The notes: a model not told the origin generated them from the sequence alone. 64,000 nt of DNA from Amycolatopsis japonica (GCF_000732925.1 NZ_CP008953.1:3844001-3908000); one strand, 5' to 3'. Numbered from the stretch's first letter, positions 14,920 to 24,145 are shown. A program made the numbers and translations.

Positions 14920-17808
14920 TCACAGCATGCCAGGTCGCGGTCCGGCGGCGTGTTCGGCGAGGGCCGCACGGTCGGCGAGCCCGGTCTTGGCGAGCAGGCT
15001 CGCGACATGCTTCTCGACCGTCCGGGGCGAGATGTGCAGGCGGGCGCCGATGTCCTTGTTCCCCATCCGCTCGGCGAGCAGCACGAGCACCTCGTATTCG
15101 CGCACGGTGACCCCGGCCGCGCGCAGGTCGCCGGGCACCCGGTCGACCCCGGAGCGCCGTTGCCGGACGGGCGCGCCGAGCTTGCGGAGCAGCGTCCGGC
15201 AGGCGGCCGCCACCGCCTGGATGTCCCTGCCGTGGAAGTACTCTTCGGCCTCCTTGAGCCAGCCCGCCGGATCGCCCCAGCCGTCGGCCGCGGCCGGCTC
15301 GGCGATCAGCCGGAGCCCGAGATGGCGGGCCAGGGGATAGGGCGCCGACGTCTCCAGCGCGGAGGCCACCGCTCGTTCGGCTTCGGCCGCGTCACCGCGC
15401 CTGCCGTGCTCGACGGCGCGCGCGAATTCGACGAACTGCCGGTTCCACCGCATCCCGCTCACCGCGGAGCCGTCCTCCGGGCAGGGCGCGCCGCCGAGGG
15501 TGTCGACGAGCGTCCGGAGCCCGTGCTGGCCGGCGAGATGGAACCGGCTCGGCCGCCGGTCCTCCAGCTCGATGACCTGGCCGAGTTCGCGGCGGGCCCG
15601 GTCGAAGTCCTCCTCGAGCAGCGAGCAGAAGACACGCGCCAGCCCGATGCTGAGCACCATCTCCTGCGCGTTCTCGCCGCCGCTCTCGCGGAAGTCGTCG
15701 AGTGCCTGCTCCATCGCGGGCCGGTCCGCCCGGTGCCCGGCCGACATCGCCCTGGTCATATGCGCGTACTGCAGCAACGCGGTCAGCCGGAGCCTGCCCA
15801 GCACGGCGAGGTTCTCCGCGAGCAACGTGTGCGCGGTGCCGAAATCGCAGCGCAGGATCGCGTGCATGGTGCGCACGGAATCGACCGCGCAGTGCAGCGT
15901 GATCGACCCGGTCCGCTGGGCGTCGGCGCGAGCGAGCAGCAAGGTCTGCTCGTCGCCGTTCATCAGCACGCGATGTCCGCCGAGCCGGACCAGCGCCTGG
16001 GTGCGGAGATGGTGCAGATGGTTGTCTTCGGCGGTCCGCCGCGCGAGTTGCATGTAGTGCTCGGATTCGCTGAGATCCCGCGACAGGGCGAGCATCCCGA
16101 GCACTTGCAACGCCTGGCAGACGACGAACGGCTGCTCGGTCGCCTCGGCGACCTTCCACGCCTGACGCGCGAGCCGCTCGGCCGTGCCGGTCTTGCCGGG
16201 GACGTCGAGCCAGAGGTTCGCTTCGACGGCGTCGAGTGCCGCCTGCTGAGCGCGGGTGATCGCCGAGCCGAGGGGAGCACGGGCGCGTTCGATCTGGCCG
16301 AGGCATTCGTCGTGCCGTCCCGCGATGTAGGCGGCCCACGCCAGCTGGGTGCGCAGTTTCGCGGCCCGTTCGAGCGTGCCGATCTCACCGAACGCCGCGG
16401 AAAGCTCGACGGCCCGGTCGAACTGGCCGGTCTGCCCGAGCGCGTGCACCAGCGTCTCCAGCACCTCGGCCCGATCACCCGCGTCGGCCCCGGCGAGCAG
16501 GTCGAGGGCCTTGGTGAGCATCGTGACCGCGGAGTCCGCGGCACCCGCGTCGAGAGCGCGACGGCCGGTCTCCGCGAACAGCCGGCCCGCCGCCCGCTCG
16601 TCCAGGGCGGTCAGCCGGAGAGACGCGACGAGCGCGCACAGGTCGCCCGGCAGTCCCGGGTACAGCTCCTCGACCGCGTCGGCGGTTTGCCGGGCGAGTT
16701 CCGCCTTCCGCGCCGGTGACTGGCGCGCCAGCAGCGCTTCCGCGGTCAGCGGATGTCGGAAGGCGTACCAGCCGGGCGTCATCTCGTCGGTGGTCACCAG
16801 GTTCGCGGAGACCGCGGCGCCGAGGTGGTTGTGCAGCGTCCGGTCGTTGGTCCCGGTGACCTTCTGCACCACCGTCAGCGGGAAGCGGCGGCCGATGATC
16901 GCCGCGACCGAAAGCAGTTCGCCGGCCTGCTCGCCGAGTTGCTCCATCCGAGCGCCGATACTGGTGACCAGCGCGGCGGGGACGCGGGCGCGGAGTTCGC
17001 CGATGACGCGCCAGCCGTCGCGGCCTTCGACCAGCAGACCGTCGTTCACCATGCCGTGGAGCAGTTCCTCGACGATGAACGGAAGGCCGGCGCTGTTGCG
17101 CCACAACAGTTCCGTCGCGGTCGATGGCAACTGCCCAGGTTCGGTCTCGAGGCAGGCGGCGGCGAGCGCGTGGGTGTCGGCGAGGCCGAGCCTGCCGAGT
17201 TCAGCGATTGTGCAACTCATCCGCTGTGCTCCGGAGGTCGCCAGGCGCAGCGCGTCGGAGGGCTCGTTGCGGAGCGTGCCGACGAACAGGGTCTGCGCCG
17301 CCGGCAGGTTGTCGACGAGGTATTCGAGGATGAACAGTGTCTCGGCGTCGGCGTCCTGGAGATCGTCGAGGACCAGGAGCGCGCCGCGGTCGCGGCTGGT
17401 GACGGCCAGCAGCCGGAACACCGCTTCGGCGAGCACCATCAGGGAGCCTGACTCCCTGGGCCGATCTCCTCGGCTCCAATCGGGGATGAGCTGGGCGAGC
17501 ACGGGAATGAACGGGTCGAGTTCGGTCGCCTCCGGAGGGCCCCCGCCGCGGAAATGCGACAGCAGCGCCTGGGTGAGCGGACGGAACGGGACGAGCGGGC
17601 CGATCGAACTGGCCCTGCCCTGCAGCACCGGGATGTCGGCGGCGACCGCTCGCGAGGCGGCTTCGACGGCGAGCCGGGATTTGCCGATGCCGCCTTCGCC
17701 CACGAGAAAGATCGCGCCGCCGCGACCCGCGATGGCGCGATCGAGAGCCCCGGAGAGCTCGGCCAGTTCGGCGTCGCGGCCGATCACCCGCGACGAACGG
17801 ATACCCAC
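14920..17808 (-). CDS. LAL-type ATPase/LuxR transcriptional regulator
   Basis: 962 aa, typical LAL size. Walker A GEGGIGKSRL (about residues 37-46), Walker B LLVLDDLQDAD, a long helical sensor region, and a C-terminal LuxR HTH (VTVREYEVLVLLAERMGNKDIGARL, recognition helix SPRTVEKHVASLLAK). A large ATP-binding regulator; effector unknown. It starts with GTG at 17808, downstream of the RiPP operon terminator, so it is a separate transcript. It could control the neighbouring lanM unit, but nothing in the sequence proves it. Confidence 0.88.
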   Translation of the reverse strand: MGIRSSRVIGRDAELAELSGALDRAIAGRGGAIFLVGEGGIGKSRLAVEAASRAVAADIPVLQGRASSIGPLVPFRPLTQALLSHFRGGGPPEATELDPFIPVLAQLIPDWSRGDRPRESGSLMVLAEAVFRLLAVTSRDRGALLVLDDLQDADAETLFILEYLVDNLPAAQTLFVGTLRNEPSDALRLATSGAQRMSCTIAELGRLGLADTHALAAACLETEPGQLPSTATELLWRNSAGLPFIVEELLHGMVNDGLLVEGRDGWRVIGELRARVPAALVTSIGARMEQLGEQAGELLSVAAIIGRRFPLTVVQKVTGTNDRTLHNHLGAAVSANLVTTDEMTPGWYAFRHPLTAEALLARQSPARKAELARQTADAVEELYPGLPGDLCALVASLRLTALDERAAGRLFAETGRRALDAGAADSAVTMLTKALDLLAGADAGDRAEVLETLVHALGQTGQFDRAVELSAAFGEIGTLERAAKLRTQLAWAAYIAGRHDECLGQIERARAPLGSAITRAQQAALDAVEANLWLDVPGKTGTAERLARQAWKVAEATEQPFVVCQALQVLGMLALSRDLSESEHYMQLARRTAEDNHLHHLRTQALVRLGGHRVLMNGDEQTLLLARADAQRTGSITLHCAVDSVRTMHAILRCDFGTAHTLLAENLAVLGRLRLTALLQYAHMTRAMSAGHRADRPAMEQALDDFRESGGENAQEMVLSIGLARVFCSLLEEDFDRARRELGQVIELEDRRPSRFHLAGQHGLRTLVDTLGGAPCPEDGSAVSGMRWNRQFVEFARAVEHGRRGDAAEAERAVASALETSAPYPLARHLGLRLIAEPAAADGWGDPAGWLKEAEEYFHGRDIQAVAAACRTLLRKLGAPVRQRRSGVDRVPGDLRAAGVTVREYEVLVLLAERMGNKDIGARLHISPRTVEKHVASLLAKTGLADRAALAEHAAGPRPGML

Positions 17809-17856
17809 CGCCGTGACTATAGCGAGCGGATTCCGCTGTCACGGCCAAAAGTTGAT

Positions 17857-17889
17857 CACGAAGGCGGGCGGCGCGAGCCCGCCTCCGTG
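17857..17889 (-). terminator. hairpin terminator after the RiPP precursor gene
   Basis: 13-bp arms (CACGAAGGCGGGC, 17857-17869, with GCCCGCCTCCGTG, 17877-17889), one mismatch, 10 bp past the precursor stop and before the LAL gene. Confidence 0.7.
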
Positions 17890-17898
17890 AGCCTGTCT

Positions 17899-18093
17899 TT
17901 AAATCCAGCCGCCGGTGAAGACGCTGACGACGGACGGCGAACCGGTGTCCGTGGACAGGGTGGCGAGCGGGTTGGCGCTCAGCCGCGGCTTGCTGCCCGC
18001 CAGCGCGTGGTTGCGCGAGCCGACCTCGAGGGCGCGCGGCAGGTTCACGGCGCCGAGGACGTCTTCGGTGGCGGGCAGATCTCTTTCGTACAT
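17899..18093 (-). CDS. cysteine-free putative LanM substrate (RiPP precursor)
   Basis: 64 aa, no cysteine. The N-terminal part is an acidic-helical leader candidate (DLPATEDVLGAVNLPRALEV). The last 20 residues (T45 to I64) hold eight Ser/Thr, a typical target density for a dehydratase, ending FTGGWI. An optimal GAGGAG lies 8 nt before the ATG, and the gene begins 13 nt after lanM, so it is co-transcribed and is the obvious substrate. Without cysteine no lanthionine can form from this peptide itself; dehydrated residues, lysine additions (K35) or other rings are alternatives. No protease cut site is evident. Confidence 0.7.
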   Translation of the reverse strand: MYERDLPATEDVLGAVNLPRALEVGSRNHALAGSKPRLSANPLATLSTDTGSPSVVSVFTGGWI

Positions 18094-18106
18094 GTGGTTC
18101 TTCTCC

Positions 18107-20977
18107 TCATACTCGGTTTACCGGCGGAAAAACGGTGGCCGCGGGATGCGGCCGGTCGGGGCGGAGCAGGAGCGCGGAAGGGACCCGGTCGCCGAATCCC
18201 AGCCGCAGCAGGCCGTAGCCGATCCCCGCCAGGCCACTCAGCAGCCCTGGCGAGGGGACCGCGCCGGGTGTCCCGCAGCGGGCACCGCGCTGGTCGATGG
18301 CGGCGAGCAGATGACCGGTCCGGCGGCGTACCGCGGCCGCGGCGCCAGTGTGCCCGTTCTCCGCCAGCACGCACAACACGTCCAGCACTCCGGACTCGCC
18401 GTGGCACAGGCTGAGATCCTTGAGCGGTGCCCCGTCGGTCAGCCGTCTGATCGTCCGGTCCAGGTCCCTGGCGTGCTCGGGATCGGGCAGGTGCGCGGCC
18501 ATTCCGAGGGCGTCGCCCGCGAGTCCGTCGCACCAGCCGCCGGTGCTTTCCGCCCGATCGTCCGCCTTTCCGGGTGGTTCTTCGCCGGGACGGTCGTGTG
18601 CCCGGAGGACCCAGTCGATCCCGGCCGAACCGCGGGCGAAGGCCTTCTCCGACGGACGTTCGCGTTCGAGCAGTTGTGCGGCGTAGCGGTCGGCTCGCGC
18701 CAGCGCCGTCTCCAGTCCTGTTTGGACATACACCGAACGCATCGAGGCGACACCACCCGCGAGTCCGGTCGTGAACCCGGATGGCGTTTCGGAGGTGGCC
18801 TCGGGCATCAGCTCGACGGCCTGCTCGATGAGGTCACCCGCGGGAAGGCCGACCAGGGTGCTGAGCCGGGCGATCGTGTACGCGACACCGCCGAGTCCGA
18901 GAAGCCCGCCGCAGCCGGCGGTGGCGGCCAGTTCGCGATCGGCTCGGAGGGTGGCGAAGAGGCCGGGAAGCGGGCTGATCGCGTACGCGGCCAGATCGCG
19001 GTACCGCGCGATCCCGGTCAGCTCGGCGAGCTGTGCGAGGAACAACGCGACACCGCAGTAGCCCTCGCCGAGGCCCGCGCCCATCGGGAGAACGGTCCAG
19101 TAGCGGTCGTCGACGAGTTCGATCCCGAGCCAGTTGGAGCGATGCTCGTCGGAGAAGGCGTTGGCGACGATCTGGTCGGCGATCCCGCACGCGGTGACCA
19201 GCAACCGCTCCGCGTCCGGCGCCTGATTCGGCACCGCCGTTTCCGCGGTCTCGCCGCCGCCGTGGTGGCCGTCGGCCGACGTGCTGATGGCGAGGGTGGC
19301 CGAGATCAGCCACTCCTGATCACGCTGGTCGAGCGGATCCATGTCGGCGACCTTCGCCAGCACGGAGTCCAGCGACGGCTGTTCGACGACCCCTTCGACG
19401 CTGTCGCCGCGCGAATCCAGCAGCGACGTCGAACCGGGGTTCGACGTGAACATCGGTACGTCTCCCGCCCACAGATCGTCCCGCTCGTGCGGCACGAGCC
19501 GGAGCAGTTTCTCCTCCCGCACCGAGTCTTCTTCGAGCAGGTCGAACGCGTGGTCGCGGTCGGCGGCGTCGCGAAGCAGGTCGGGATGGGTGGTCTCGTC
19601 CAGCAGGCGGGAGTAGAAGTTCGTCGGCCGGATGAGCACCCGGATGGGATCCTCGGCGCAGCGCCGGAGAAGCTCGGCGAGTTCGTCCCGTCCGGTGGAG
19701 ATCGCGTCGTAGCCGAGCCGGAATCCGGCCAGCAGCGCCGCGCTGTGTTCGGCGGGGGCGACGTCGCGGCCGTCGAGGCGGGGCAGGTTGTTGCTTCCGG
19801 CGAGTTCGCCGGGCACCCGGACCAACCGCATCCGGTCGGTTCCCGCGTCGGCCCAATCGACCCGGTCGGTGGGCAGCTTGCCACCGCGGCCGGCGAGCCC
19901 GGAGATGTCGACGGCACCGTGCTCGCCGGCGAAGAGCTGGGGGAGCAGCAGCGTGCGCTGCACCGAACGCGCGAGCATCGCCGCCGCGGGGTCGCCCTCC
20001 GGCGGGACGGGCGGAGACGGCTGGAAGAGGGTCTCGATGTCGATCAGCACCGGCTGGTCGCCGCAGGCGATGATGTTCTCGTAGTGGACGTCGGTGGCGT
20101 CCAGCGCGTGCAGGAGTGCCAGGAGGATGCCCTGCCTGCGGTAGAAACGGTCGACGTCGCCGAGGTCGGCGCACGGCTGATGTTCGACGAACCGGAGCCA
20201 GCCGTATCCGTCACGCGTCAGCGCGTCGGCGGTGCGCAGTTCGAGCCCGGGCAGCCGTTTGTTGAGCTGTTCGACGACGTCGGTGAACCGCTCGTGCAGG
20301 ATCAGCGAGCGCGGTTTGTAGATCACCTTGGCGCCGCTGGAGAAGCGGAGCAGCTTGACCGAACGTCCGCAGGCGTGCGAGTCACCGAACCCGCCCGCGA
20401 CCTCGACGAGCGTGCCGAGTTCGCCGTCGATGACCGAGCAGGGCAGCAAGGCCGCGTCGGCCGAGAACCGGGCGAGCGTTTCGGCGTGGGCCTCGGCGGC
20501 GTACAGGCAGGCCTGGGCCAGGAGCCGGGCCAGCACCGGGTACTCGCCGAACAACCGGACCAGCCCGGCCGGAGTGGATTGCCGACGCACGAAATCGGAG
20601 AAGCGCTCTTCGGGCGTCTCGCCCTGGAGGGCTCCGGCCTTGCGGGCGCGGTGGAGTTCGAGGACCAGCGTACGGACCGAGAGGTTGAGCAGGTGCTGGT
20701 CGAGTTGCGCGGCGAAGCCCCGACGAAGCGCGTCGACGTCGGCGCCGGGGAGACCGTCCGGGACCGCGTCACGCGAGGCGGCGTCGACGAGAGACCTGAA
20801 GACCCCGGCGAACCGCACACGCCAGTCACCGACTGGGGGGCGCTCCGGCAGAAGCGTGGTGACAGCGTGTTCGGCGAAGTCGGCCCAGAGGGGCTTGTCC
20901 GCTGTCCGTTCGCGCGGGGTCCGGCCGTGCTCCCACCACCTCGGCGGCAGGGACGTCGCCGATGGTGGGGGCGTCAC
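18107..20977 (-). CDS. lanM: class II lanthipeptide synthetase-like protein (LanM)
   Basis: 956 aa from GTG 20977; an in-frame ATG at 21013 would add 12 residues, and neither has a strong ribosome site. The N-terminal half is the LanM dehydratase (DUF4135): AKVIYKPRSL lysine, DATDVHYENII and LIDIETLFQ kinase-like catalytic motifs. The C-terminal half is a LanC-like cyclase with zinc ligands in WCDG (about C816) and CHGESG (about C858, H859), plus GxGG repeats. All catalytic residues look intact. It should phosphorylate and eliminate Ser/Thr of a precursor; the adjacent precursor lacks cysteine. No transporter, protease or immunity gene is adjacent. Confidence 0.9.
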   Translation of the reverse strand: MTPPPSATSLPPRWWEHGRTPRERTADKPLWADFAEHAVTTLLPERPPVGDWRVRFAGVFRSLVDAASRDAVPDGLPGADVDALRRGFAAQLDQHLLNLSVRTLVLELHRARKAGALQGETPEERFSDFVRRQSTPAGLVRLFGEYPVLARLLAQACLYAAEAHAETLARFSADAALLPCSVIDGELGTLVEVAGGFGDSHACGRSVKLLRFSSGAKVIYKPRSLILHERFTDVVEQLNKRLPGLELRTADALTRDGYGWLRFVEHQPCADLGDVDRFYRRQGILLALLHALDATDVHYENIIACGDQPVLIDIETLFQPSPPVPPEGDPAAAMLARSVQRTLLLPQLFAGEHGAVDISGLAGRGGKLPTDRVDWADAGTDRMRLVRVPGELAGSNNLPRLDGRDVAPAEHSAALLAGFRLGYDAISTGRDELAELLRRCAEDPIRVLIRPTNFYSRLLDETTHPDLLRDAADRDHAFDLLEEDSVREEKLLRLVPHERDDLWAGDVPMFTSNPGSTSLLDSRGDSVEGVVEQPSLDSVLAKVADMDPLDQRDQEWLISATLAISTSADGHHGGGETAETAVPNQAPDAERLLVTACGIADQIVANAFSDEHRSNWLGIELVDDRYWTVLPMGAGLGEGYCGVALFLAQLAELTGIARYRDLAAYAISPLPGLFATLRADRELAATAGCGGLLGLGGVAYTIARLSTLVGLPAGDLIEQAVELMPEATSETPSGFTTGLAGGVASMRSVYVQTGLETALARADRYAAQLLERERPSEKAFARGSAGIDWVLRAHDRPGEEPPGKADDRAESTGGWCDGLAGDALGMAAHLPDPEHARDLDRTIRRLTDGAPLKDLSLCHGESGVLDVLCVLAENGHTGAAAAVRRRTGHLLAAIDQRGARCGTPGAVPSPGLLSGLAGIGYGLLRLGFGDRVPSALLLRPDRPHPAATVFPPVNRV

Positions 20978-21233
20978 GGCGGTAATGCTTTCAGTCCGGC
21001 GCGGTACGCACATGGGGGCGGCACCCCCACATTCAGCGCACACACGAAGATGTCCGGAGAGTGACCGCCGGGCACGGACGGTGGCCGTTCGACGCCGCAC
21101 CGGAATATGGGGTCCCGGCACCCATGCGCGGGCACCGGTCCCGGTCGCACCATGGTCGGGCGGGGCCGGACGCGGGCCGGTTTCTGGGGGTCCGGCCCGC
21201 GCCGGCGAGGGGCTCCTCGGGCATGATCGGCTC

Positions 21234-22466
21234 ATGCGCGTCTTGTCGGAGAGCCAGCTCGGTTCCGTTCTCGCGGGCGTGCCCGCTTCGCGTCCGCGAG
21301 TGGTGGTGAGCGGGAACTTCGCCACGCCGATGCGGGCGCTGAAGGTGCTGGACGCGGCACTGGCGGAGTACCGCTTGTTCGCGTTGAACGCGCAGGCCGG
21401 CATGCCGGACCGTGAGGGTGTCCTGCTGGAAACGCCGTTCGTGGGCGCGGGTATGCGCGGCCGTCCCGGGCTGCGGTACTTCCCGTCCCGGCTTTCGCTG
21501 GTGCCACAGCTGCTCAAGCACTCGCTGCCGCCGGACGTCGTCCTGCTGCACACCTCGGCCCCGGTGGACGGCGTGGTGTCGCTGGGTACGGAGGTGAACA
21601 TCCTGCCGGCCGCCATCGAGGCGGTGCGGGCCCGCGGCGGCCTGGTCATCGCGCAGCTCAATCCCGAGATGCCGTTCACCTACGGCGACGGCCTCGTGCC
21701 GGTCGACGAGATCGACTACGGCATCGAAGTGGTGGAACCGCTGCTGTCGCCGGTCCCGCGGCCGGTGGGGGACACGGCGCGGACCATCGGTGAGCGGGTG
21801 GCCGGGCTGGTCGAGGACGGCGCGACCCTGCAACTGGGCATCGGCGGGATCCCCGACGCGACCCTGGCGGCGGTGACCGGACGGCGCGGGCTCGCGATCT
21901 GGTCGGAGATGTTCAGCGACGGCGTGCTCGCGCTCGACCGAGCGGGGGCCCTCGATCCGGCGGAACCGGTGACGGCGTCGTTCGTGTTCGGCAGTGCGGA
22001 CCTGTATCGCTGGCTCGACCGCAATCCGCGGATCCGCCTGCTGCGTACGGAAAAGACGAACGATCCCGCCGTGATCGCCCGCCAGCGGGGTCTTGTCTCG
22101 GTGAACAGCGCCCTCGAAGTCGACCTGTACGCCCAGGCCAACGCGAGCCGGGTGAGAGGGGCGATCTACTCGGGGTTCGGCGGGCAGACCGACTTCGTGG
22201 TCGGGGCGTTGCATTCACCCGGTGGCCGGGCGATCATCGCGCTGCCGTCGTGGCATCCGAAGGCCGACGTTTCGACGGTCGTGCCCCGGCTGACCGGTCC
22301 GGTGACGTCGTTCCAGCACAGTTTCGTGGTCAGCGAGCACGGTGTCGCGACCATCTGGGGCAACGACGCGAGCGAGCAGGCGCGGCAGATCGTCGACCAG
22401 GTCGCGCATCCCTCGGCTCGGGAAGAACTCATCGCGCGGGGCAGGGACCTGGGATTCGCGCTTTAG
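21234..22466 (+). CDS. acetyl-CoA hydrolase / CoA-transferase family protein
   Basis: 410 aa. Early SGNFATPMRAL, mid TLQLGIGGIPDATLAAV, late NSALEVDLYAQ and GFGGQTDFVVGA, the pattern of 4-hydroxybutyrate/acetate CoA-transferases. It should move CoA between short acyl groups in the cytosol. The ATG at 21234 has CATGAT 6 nt upstream and no clear Shine-Dalgarno. It is divergent from lanM across about 220-256 bp. A link to the RiPP is not evident. Confidence 0.85.
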   Translation: MRVLSESQLGSVLAGVPASRPRVVVSGNFATPMRALKVLDAALAEYRLFALNAQAGMPDREGVLLETPFVGAGMRGRPGLRYFPSRLSLVPQLLKHSLPPDVVLLHTSAPVDGVVSLGTEVNILPAAIEAVRARGGLVIAQLNPEMPFTYGDGLVPVDEIDYGIEVVEPLLSPVPRPVGDTARTIGERVAGLVEDGATLQLGIGGIPDATLAAVTGRRGLAIWSEMFSDGVLALDRAGALDPAEPVTASFVFGSADLYRWLDRNPRIRLLRTEKTNDPAVIARQRGLVSVNSALEVDLYAQANASRVRGAIYSGFGGQTDFVVGALHSPGGRAIIALPSWHPKADVSTVVPRLTGPVTSFQHSFVVSEHGVATIWGNDASEQARQIVDQVAHPSAREELIARGRDLGFAL

Positions 22467-22495
22467 CGGTATTTCTTTCGGCTCGAAAAACCGGA

Positions 22496-22533
22496 ACCCG
22501 GTAAAGGGACACGAATGTGCCCCTTTACCGGGT
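22496..22533. terminator. bidirectional hairpin terminator
   Basis: 13-bp perfect arms, ACCCGGTAAAGGG (22496-22508) and complement (22521-22533), between the CoA-transferase and the convergent 30-aa gene. Confidence 0.8.
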
Positions 22534-22597
22534 CGCAAACACGAGGGGCCGACCCGCGCCAACAGATTGGCCCCCGTCAATCCCTGTGCTTAGAGCG

Positions 22598-22690
22598 TCA
22601 GACCAGCCATCCGAGCACGTGGGCCAGGTGCGCGAGCAGACCCGAAATGAGGTCGTGACCGTGGTGCACGTGCTGGGTGAACATCTGCAT
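22598..22690 (-). CDS. 30-residue His-rich amphipathic peptide
   Basis: A short frame that is easy to miss: 30 aa, with AAGGAG 7 nt before the ATG at 22690. The first half has four His (H7, H9, H10, H12; QHVHHGHDL). The second half is hydrophobic with H21 and H24 three residues apart on a helical face (GLLAHLAHVLGWLV to the end). No cysteine, no basic signal-peptide n-region. It ends before a strong terminator and has an AT-richer upstream stretch. It could be a metal-binding or membrane-active peptide, a leaderless bacteriocin-like product or a regulatory peptide. No family recognised. Confidence 0.55.
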   Translation of the reverse strand: MQMFTQHVHHGHDLISGLLAHLAHVLGWLV

Positions 22691-22822
22691 TGAGGGGCTC
22701 CTTGTTCGGATTTCGTGTTCGGTTGTGCTCTCGCGAGGAGCGATCGAAGATTTTCACCACGTTGGCGACCTGTCAAAAAACGATTTCCCGAGCGTTCGGC
22801 GGGTCGTGAATCTTCCTACGAT

Positions 22823-22845
22823 AAACACGTAAGTCTTTCGTGTTT
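22823..22845. promoter_or_regulatory. small inverted repeat in the AT-richer region upstream of the 30-aa gene
   Basis: AAACACG (22823-22829) and CGTGTTT (22839-22845) around a 9-bp spacer, about 135 bp upstream of the small-peptide start, in a stretch of lower GC than its surroundings. It may be an operator or an attenuator; no direct evidence. Confidence 0.35.
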
Positions 22846-22989
22846 TAGGCCAGGGGTGGGTTTCGCGGGCGCTGACACCGTGTGTAGCGGGGTTGCGGTG
22901 CGCCGATGTGGACGCCGAGCCTCCGCTACGGCAAGTGGGCGGCGAGGTGACACGAACCGGTGATCCACATGCCACGAATGGTGAGTCGG

Positions 22990-23385
22990 CGAGAATCACC
23001 GATACGGGTGATCGGGCCAGGGGAAGCACGTTCTCCTCGAGGCTCACCGCGCTCGTCTTTCGCGGGTTCACCGACTACGACGTGCTCGTCTACGCGACCG
23101 CGGATCCTCGGACGGGATCCGGCCGGAGTTCCTGCGCTGTCGCTTCAAGCACTGTGTCCGTGCGTCGGTGACTTCCGCAGTGACGCCCGAGACGTGGAGC
23201 CGGTCCTTTGGACGATCGGCTGGTCGACTTCGAGCAAGGGCGGGCTGGGGCGGCCGTTCCATGAGGCGATGATCGAGGCCATCGGCCACGCCATCTCGCT
23301 CGTGTTCTCCGACCTGTCGGTCGACCGCGTCGAGATCGGTTACTCGCCCTTCACCGCGGCCGATGACGGCGACGCCCAGGCAAGC
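22990..23385 (+). pseudogene. frameshifted remnant of an unrecognised protein gene
   Basis: Codon-biased protein segments appear in succession but in shifting frames. LVFRGFTDYDVLVYA (to about 23100) is in one frame. IRPEFLRCRFKHCVRASV and TPETWSRSF (about 23110-23210) are in another. DDRLVDFEQ (23211 on) is back in the first. PFHEAMIEAIGHAISLVF and DRVEIGYSPFTA (to about 23370) are in the third. At least three frame changes, and possibly a deletion, break one ancestral gene. No start or family assigned. Together with the small-peptide upstream region it fills the gap 22691-23410. Confidence 0.55.
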
Positions 23386-23410
23386 GCCCGCCTCAGCCGC
23401 CGAACCGCCA

Positions 23411-24145
23411 TCACGGATGGATGGGCGCGCCCCAGTCGTAGAGCTCCAAGGGAATGGCCTTGACCGCTCGGGCCTTGGAATCGAGGTAGCGGCACGAGAT
23501 GCCGGGAACGTAGATCCACTCGCCGACGACTGACGACCCGGATGGCCGTCGCCGGGTGGAGTCGAATCCGAAGCGCACGTGCTCGGGCATGTCACAGGCC
23601 GTGTATTCGGTGCTGTTCTGATAGCGCAGCACCGACTCGACCTGGTCGCGGATGATCGGCCCGGCGGTGAGGTCCGCCTTGTAGGAGACGGTTCCTTGTT
23701 CGGTGCGGCCGTTGGTCAGCCCGGTGCCCTGGAACTTGATGTCACGCAGCACGTAGTCGTAACCCTCGCCGAGATAGGTGACCGTGCAGGTCGCCGTGGT
23801 GGTGCGGCCGGGGTCGAACGCGGGGCAGGACGAGCGCGCCGCGGGGTCGAGGCGATGCGCGAATCTGGTCACTTTTTGCAGTGCTTCCCAGGCGATCCGC
23901 TCCCGCAGCGGTGCGGAGTCCGCGGGCTTGGGTGGCAACTTGCTCATATCCGGCTCGGGGTACTTCGCCGGGACCGCGCCTTGACGCAGGGACGAAAGAT
24001 CGACCGTCGGCGTCGTGCTCGTGGGTGCGGTGGTCGCCGGAGCCGACGATGGAGTGCTGGGCGGGGGAGTCGTGGGAGTACTGCAGGCCGCCGCGAACAG
24101 GAGCAATGCCGCCCCCGCCGAGCGCCCGAGGACGGTGCCTTTCAC
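23411..24145 (-). CDS. putative lipoprotein
   Basis: 244 aa. Type II signal peptide with lipobox FAAAC (Cys about residue 21), then a Ser/Thr/Pro-rich linker of about 30 residues, then a globular domain with CTVTYLGEGYDYVLRDIKFQG and several cysteines. It resembles DUF4333/DUF3558-like mycolata surface lipoproteins in layout but I do not recognise the family. The GTG at 24145 follows GGAGATGA. Expected at the outer face of the membrane. Confidence 0.75.
   Translation of the reverse strand: MKGTVLGRSAGAALLLFAAACSTPTTPPPSTPSSAPATTAPTSTTPTVDLSSLRQGAVPAKYPEPDMSKLPPKPADSAPLRERIAWEALQKVTRFAHRLDPAARSSCPAFDPGRTTTATCTVTYLGEGYDYVLRDIKFQGTGLTNGRTEQGTVSYKADLTAGPIIRDQVESVLRYQNSTEYTACDMPEHVRFGFDSTRRRPSGSSVVGEWIYVPGISCRYLDSKARAVKAIPLELYDWGAPIHP

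Noticed and set aside
14689..16719. Large plus-strand ORF opposite the LAL regulator (676 codons)
   Set aside because: Shadow frame: composition dominated by Arg/Gly/Glu, no domain, and the minus-strand gene is full-length LAL.
20978..21679. N-terminal extension of LanM beyond 21013
   Set aside because: Low-complexity translation overlapping the divergent CoA-transferase; no LanM similarity there.
22525..22776. 83-codon ORF covering the 30-residue peptide
   Set aside because: Different frame, Ser/Arg/Thr-rich, no Shine-Dalgarno; the 30-codon frame has the ribosome site and sensible composition.
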